Below are positions 59,860 to 64,000 of a stretch of DNA of 64,000 nucleotides, piece by piece (position 1 is the first letter of the stretch; each line of letters begins with the position of its first letter). The stretch is from NCBI RefSeq assembly GCF_023101765.2, contig NC_064215.1, positions 5,642,001 through 5,706,000 on the forward strand, written 5' to 3'. Under the pieces are notes generated by a model. That model was not told where the DNA came from, searched no databases, and saw nothing but the letters and a program-made list of their open reading frames with translations. A program made the position numbers and the translations under genes. Source of the DNA: Spodoptera frugiperda. Taxonomy: Eukaryota > Arthropoda > Insecta > Lepidoptera > Noctuidae.

Positions 59860-61988
59860 GTAAATATATTTTCCCACACTGTCGTTACTTGAATGCTAAG
59901 GAGTCACATTGTGTAAAGATTCTTCGAAACGTTTTATGAGGACAAAGTGGATTTATAGTTTCAATAAAATTTGATTTGAATATCATACTCAAGTTGTGTT
60001 TAAAAGAGGGAAGGCTAGATATATTTCTTATTTACTGAGGAGAAATACAATTTGACTAGCAATTGTAGAGAATTCAGATTCATGTTTGAGCCTTAACACC
60101 AGTAGTCTTTTCTATCTTTTCTTAACTTATCTCATCAAGAGGTGGACTCTTAGTTATTGCTGGTTACGCTCTCTTCCATGAAACGGTTGTTAATGGTCTT
60201 GTCAACAATTACTTGTTTTGTTCAAAGATTTCTAGAACACACGCTACTTACCATTATATGTATTATCTTTCCTGCAATAGTAAAAGTTCTGACGACAAAT
60301 GACCGATTGGTTAAGGCTGGCAAGAGGTTTCTCTCAGTAGTTTCACGCGTGAAAGGCCTAAGATAATTTGATTCGATTTAAACGCAAACAAATCTAATCC
60401 AACTCAGAGTTTTAAGAGAAAATGCGAATGTAAATAATTACGTTGTTTACATAAATAAATTGGTGCGATTAGTTTTGTTATTGCATATTATATTTTTGAA
60501 ATGACGTAAATTATGGTAACGATGTGTTACTGTTTTGAATTAAGATGTACGTTTACTAGATATGTGCATTCGTGAGTGGGTGCAAGTGGTGACGTCAGTC
60601 AGCTTTCACTGGCGGGTGGAAGGGAGGTGGGGGAGTCCCCGCACGCAGGGCGCGGGGCGCGGGCCTCCTCGACTGTTGCACCACGACCACGTGAAAGCGG
60701 CCACTTTGTATTATTTGTATTGCTCAGAAATTGTCCACGAACACAAAGTGACTTGGACATCGCTGATATTATATGTACATTTCATATTTATGTGATGAAC
60801 ACACGATGAAAGTTTTTATTTATTTCAGTAGCTACATTCTCCTGGCTTTATTTATCGTTATAAATATTTTAGATACATGGAAAAGTGTGCTGTAACTTTA
60901 ACTTGTTTAATAGGTATATTCGAGCTATTCTTATCAGATTATGAAGGTTTAGATAATTACATGCACCGATTCAACGTTACACAAGAAGTCCATGAAACTA
61001 GTCAGTAACCGCTAGTCGTCAGTATTTCACGGTGTTTGCGTGAAGGCAGGGAGAGGCCGGAGAAACAATGCACTGGACCGATTCTTTCGATACAATAATA
61101 AGATTTGCATAGACATAGGCTGATTCAACGATGAGCTATCTATCCGAATGTTAGTAATATTTACAAACGGAGGGCGGTGGAACAATGGTGCGCGGGCGCA
61201 TTGTCTCTCACAGGATGTCCGAACCCATTGTACCGGGTAAACAGCACAGAACGAGATATATTATGTTCTTGTTTCACACGTCGCTTTTCCATTAAGTGTT
61301 AAATGCAATTTACAGTAGTACTTTATGACATTTATAAACGAAGCGAACGAAGAGCATTAAAAATATAACGTTCACTCTTTATTTCTAAGCTGGAATTATC
61401 TATTGCTAATCGTTTCGATAAATGTCGCGGCTCTTGCTTCCTTTCTAGTTCAGGTGTTACGAAAGCGAAAGCTACCTTTCTAGGGCTGGTGAGGTCAGAG
61501 ATGTGAGGGGTCAAGCTAGTTCCTGTACATCTAGCGTTTGAATAACATCTTCACGTACGAGTGGCTCTCATGCCCTTATTCATTTCCTGAATCTATAATA
61601 TGCTTCTTACAAGATTCTCAGTATCTATATCAGGTCTTAGATCGATTTACATATCACAAATGTTTACATAATGTTGGAATTAATGTTTCTGATTTTTATG
61701 CGTAGGTAATACATAGTACGTATATACATTGTACTTGATTAGTGTAAAAACCCAAACATTATTGTAATGCGCAGTAGTGTAATAACTAAGTTTTATTATA
61801 GAATCAACTAAAACGTGAAGGTATAGAGCTTATCAATATATTATATGTGTATAAATTACTACCTACGGTTTTAAACATGAGTATATAGACTGATATAATA
61901 GGTAATAACAATATGTATGCTACGGTCAAAATACCTTCATTTTCTGCGTGTTGAAATGAAGACTAATAAATAAAATTACACACAACTT
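59860..61988. other. Intron between the 59690 and 62166 exons
   Basis: About 2.3 kb of intron including the repeat at 61989. A GC-rich patch at 60560-60720 has two overlapping frames. Another lies at 61020-61230. I found no further exon in it. Confidence 0.5.
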
Positions 61989-62120
61989 CACGCCTTTTTA
62001 TCCCCGAAGGGGTAGGCAGAGGTGCACATTACGGCACGTAATGCCGCTATACAATGTACACCCACTTTTCACCATTTGTGTTATAAGTCCCATGTAATAG
62101 GGGGTGAGCCTATTGCCTAT
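61989..62120 (+). repeat. Dispersed repeat, copy 1 (left of exon 62166)
   Basis: It contains 'ATCCCCGAAGGGGTAGGCAG', 'AGGTGCACATTACGGCACG', 'TTATAAGTCCCATGTAATAG' and ends 'GTGAGCCTATTGCC'. I recognise this as a common dispersed repeat of Lepidoptera, class uncertain. It shares most of its length with copy 2 at 62390-62520, in the same orientation. Confidence 0.8.
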
Positions 62121-62165
62121 AAATAAAATTATTTGTACTAAAACTGACATTGATGATGTTTTCAG

Positions 62166-62335
62166 AAAATCGACGATGTGAATGACGCGCCGAACTCAGT
62201 GAGTGATGACAGCTCGGAGTCGGACAGCTCTGCGGAGGAGGAGGACGAGCTCGACGCCGTCAGGCCCATGCTCAAGCTGCCCATACAGTTCGACCTCGAC
62301 GAGCTGGCCGGAGCCTTCCTTGCCAACAACCAAAA
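62166..62335 (+). CDS. Internal coding exon (170 nt): acidic serine-rich segment
   Basis: The acceptor GATGTTTTCAG ends at 62165 and the donor GTGAGT starts at 62336. Only one frame is open: KIDDVNDAPNSVSDDSSE, then SDSSAEEEDELDAVRPML, then KLPIQFDLDELAGAFLANNQ, leaving two bases (phase 2). The first half is acidic and serine-rich, with several S-D/E contexts that suit casein kinase 2 phosphorylation (inference). The second half is a likely structured hydrophobic motif. Third codon positions are strongly G/C, unlike the AT-rich introns, which makes this the most secure exon of the window. Joined to the previous exon it gives ...DEDKLQ|KIDDVND. No family is recognised. The next exon must lie beyond the window or has been missed, and must start with one base completing AA|N. 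Confidence 0.75.
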
Positions 62336-62389
62336 GTGAGTAAAAGAGAGAAGACAGATAGAAAAGTAGAAGAATACATACATACATAT

Positions 62390-62520
62390 CGCCATGCCTT
62401 CAATCCCCGAAGTGGAAGGCAGAGGTGCACATTATGGCACGTAATGCCACTGTGTACAACCACTTTTCACAATTTATGTTATAAGTCCCATGTAATAATT
62501 GATGAGCCTATTGCCATTGC
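62390..62520 (+). repeat. Dispersed repeat, copy 2 (right of exon 62166)
   Basis: It contains 'GCCTTCAATCCCCGAAGTGG', 'GCAGAGGTGCACATTATGGC', 'TTATAAGTCCCATGTAATAA' and 'GATGAGCCTATTGCC'. It aligns with copy 1 along nearly its whole length, with scattered substitutions. It lies 55 bases after the exon donor. Confidence 0.8.
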
Positions 62521-62560
62521 CAGTAGAAGAATAAAGTACACTATTTGTAATTATCGTATA

Positions 62561-62747
62561 CTAGCGACCCGCCCCAGCTTCGCATGGGTGCAATGGTGAT
62601 ATATTATGCATGTATTATACGCATAAACCTTCCTCTTGAATCACTCAATCTATAAAAAAAACCGCTTCAATATCAATTGCGTAGTTTTAAAGATTTCAGC
62701 ATACAAAGGGACGGGAGAAAGTGAGTTAGTTTTATACTATGTAGTGA
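62561..62747 (-). mobile_element. Short Helitron-type element, inverted
   Basis: Read on the minus strand, it starts TCACTACATAGTATAAAAC at the right edge. It ends with a hairpin, CCCATGCGAAGCTGGGGCGGG, followed by TCGCTAG (CTAG at 62561-62564) and then T. This is the normal Helitron 3' structure. At about 187 bp it is non-autonomous. The CGACCCGCCCCAGCTTCGCA end is one I have seen often in Lepidoptera. It lies in the intron after the 62166 exon. Confidence 0.7.
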
Positions 62748-64000
62748 AGTACCGAATATTTTACTAAAGACCTAGAAGTAAATTAAAAATGTGAGCTGTG
62801 TTGTAATCCGCCTCAATTCTCTTGACAACAGTTTCCACTAAATTAGAAATGTCGCAAAAATAACTAGGTACAAAGATTTCTATTGAAATTTATTTATAAA
62901 AATAACGAAAATTGTATTTGGTTTATAATGTTAAAAATAGATTGTGTTGTTGTATTATGTTGTTTTAGTAACATTTGCTTTTAATTTGAGTTGATTTTCG
63001 GTCGTTGACAATCTATGTAGGAGTAGCTTTATACTTAGGTACCGGCTTAGTAGCAGCTTAACCAATACAAGGTTAATCTTATTTTAATAGTTATTACCTT
63101 TCTTAACTTTCATTTAATTACCTAACTTCTTTATAGTTACCTAATACCTACTTAGGTAAACTGGACAGTCACTTAATGATGTGTTTACAAATATGTTAAC
63201 ATACTACTAAGCGCCTGTCTAGTTTGAGAGGCAATGTGCCAGAGAATGTGCCGTGTGTTTTGCAATTAGTGTACAACAGCTTAGCCTTCAAATCGCCTCT
63301 ACAAACAGACCCGTACAATGTCTCCATCTATCCCATTTATGGAGTAGGTGAACAACCGTAACGGCCACTTACATGGTTAATCCTGAGGCCTACACGGTAA
63401 ATCCAAGGGTTAAACTAGCCACTGATGCGTTACTGTTTATTCCAAACGTTCTGCTCTGACGACCAATGGTTAATTCAAGGACAACTTCTTCCACAACTAA
63501 TACGAACCGTTTGTTTTAACCATATTGTTTTCAGCCTTGTGAGTTGTGCAATCGTTTTAAAAAGGCTAATCACGGGTCAATTGTGTCGTCTAATCTATCA
63601 TGCTTATACAAACAAATTATATTTGTTTTGGATAATGAGGTTTTGATTGCAGTAATTTTAAAGTGCGTCTGACGTTTGATAGTGGCCAAATGTTAATATC
63701 CTCTTTTTGCTAGTGACGTTATTAATTCTAAACTCGTCAAATTCAGAAATCCAAACAACTCTTCTAACTACTAGACAGAGTGAGGTTTGCAAAAAATACT
63801 GAATAAGCGGCAAAAATGCAGTAAAGTAAATTATGTAATACGCATTAATAAATCTAATTAATACGTAAATATGTAGGCCAATGTTACAAATAAAAATTGA
63901 CATATAAAAGGATTTTATCTACTTAAATATCTTCAAAAACAGTTGTAAACAAGAATTGGTGACAAATAACAGTTAGTTACCTAATTAACAAAATTTGAAT
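62748..64000. other. Intronic or intergenic stretch to the window edge
   Basis: This is AT-rich, with short frames only (up to 81 codons) and no convincing acceptor-donor pair. It is probably the intron following the 62166 exon. Confidence 0.5.

Noticed and set aside
1..64000. CRISPR arrays, operons, prophage, rRNA genes
   Set aside because: None seen. The splice-type exons, SINE and Helitrons mark this as animal nuclear DNA.

Overview
The window looks like AT-rich nuclear DNA from a moth or butterfly. The evidence is its repeats, not its genes: a tRNA-derived SINE, Helitron-type elements with a CTAG end and a 3' hairpin, and several dispersed repeats of kinds I associate with Lepidoptera. 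A noctuid-like moth is possible, but the species cannot be fixed. No open frame is long (the longest is 149 codons) and there are no bacterial-type operons, tRNA genes, rRNA or CRISPR arrays. This is gene-poor, intron-rich DNA, and the coding sequence I can support is a handful of short exons, all on the + strand.

Layout. 1-8300: mostly plain AT-rich DNA, with a 24-bp/72-bp minisatellite (5098-5685), a SINE (5706-5996) and another dispersed repeat (6447-6612). 8321-8375: a small well-spliced candidate exon. 10756-12281: a dispersed repeat followed by a complete-looking 1.39-kb non-autonomous Helitron. 12775-15987: three ATG-bearing candidate first exons (12775, 14483, 15390), each ending in phase 0 at a GT donor, plus a possible follow-on exon at 15904. 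17021-17344: a second, inverted Helitron. 17345-30683: a long non-coding stretch with GC-rich blocks. 30684-30874: a 191-nt internal exon that can accept any phase-0 first exon, followed within 35 nt by a further coding-looking frame ending at 31051. 31052-59689: non-coding DNA with many GC-rich, homeodomain-core-bearing blocks typical of developmental regulatory introns, and one candidate signal-peptide first exon (40780-40839). 59690-62335: two 170-nt exons that join in frame and encode an acidic, serine-rich segment, the second flanked by two copies of one dispersed repeat.

The simplest reading is one or two + strand genes with very long introns, several alternative promoters, and shared downstream exons partly beyond the right edge. 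The 30684 exon ends in phase 2 and the 59690 exon needs a phase-1 donor, so they cannot be adjacent. Either a further exon was missed or they belong to different genes. I could not recognise the product of any exon, so no gene symbols are given. The GC-rich blocks are described from composition and motif content only; conservation was not measured.
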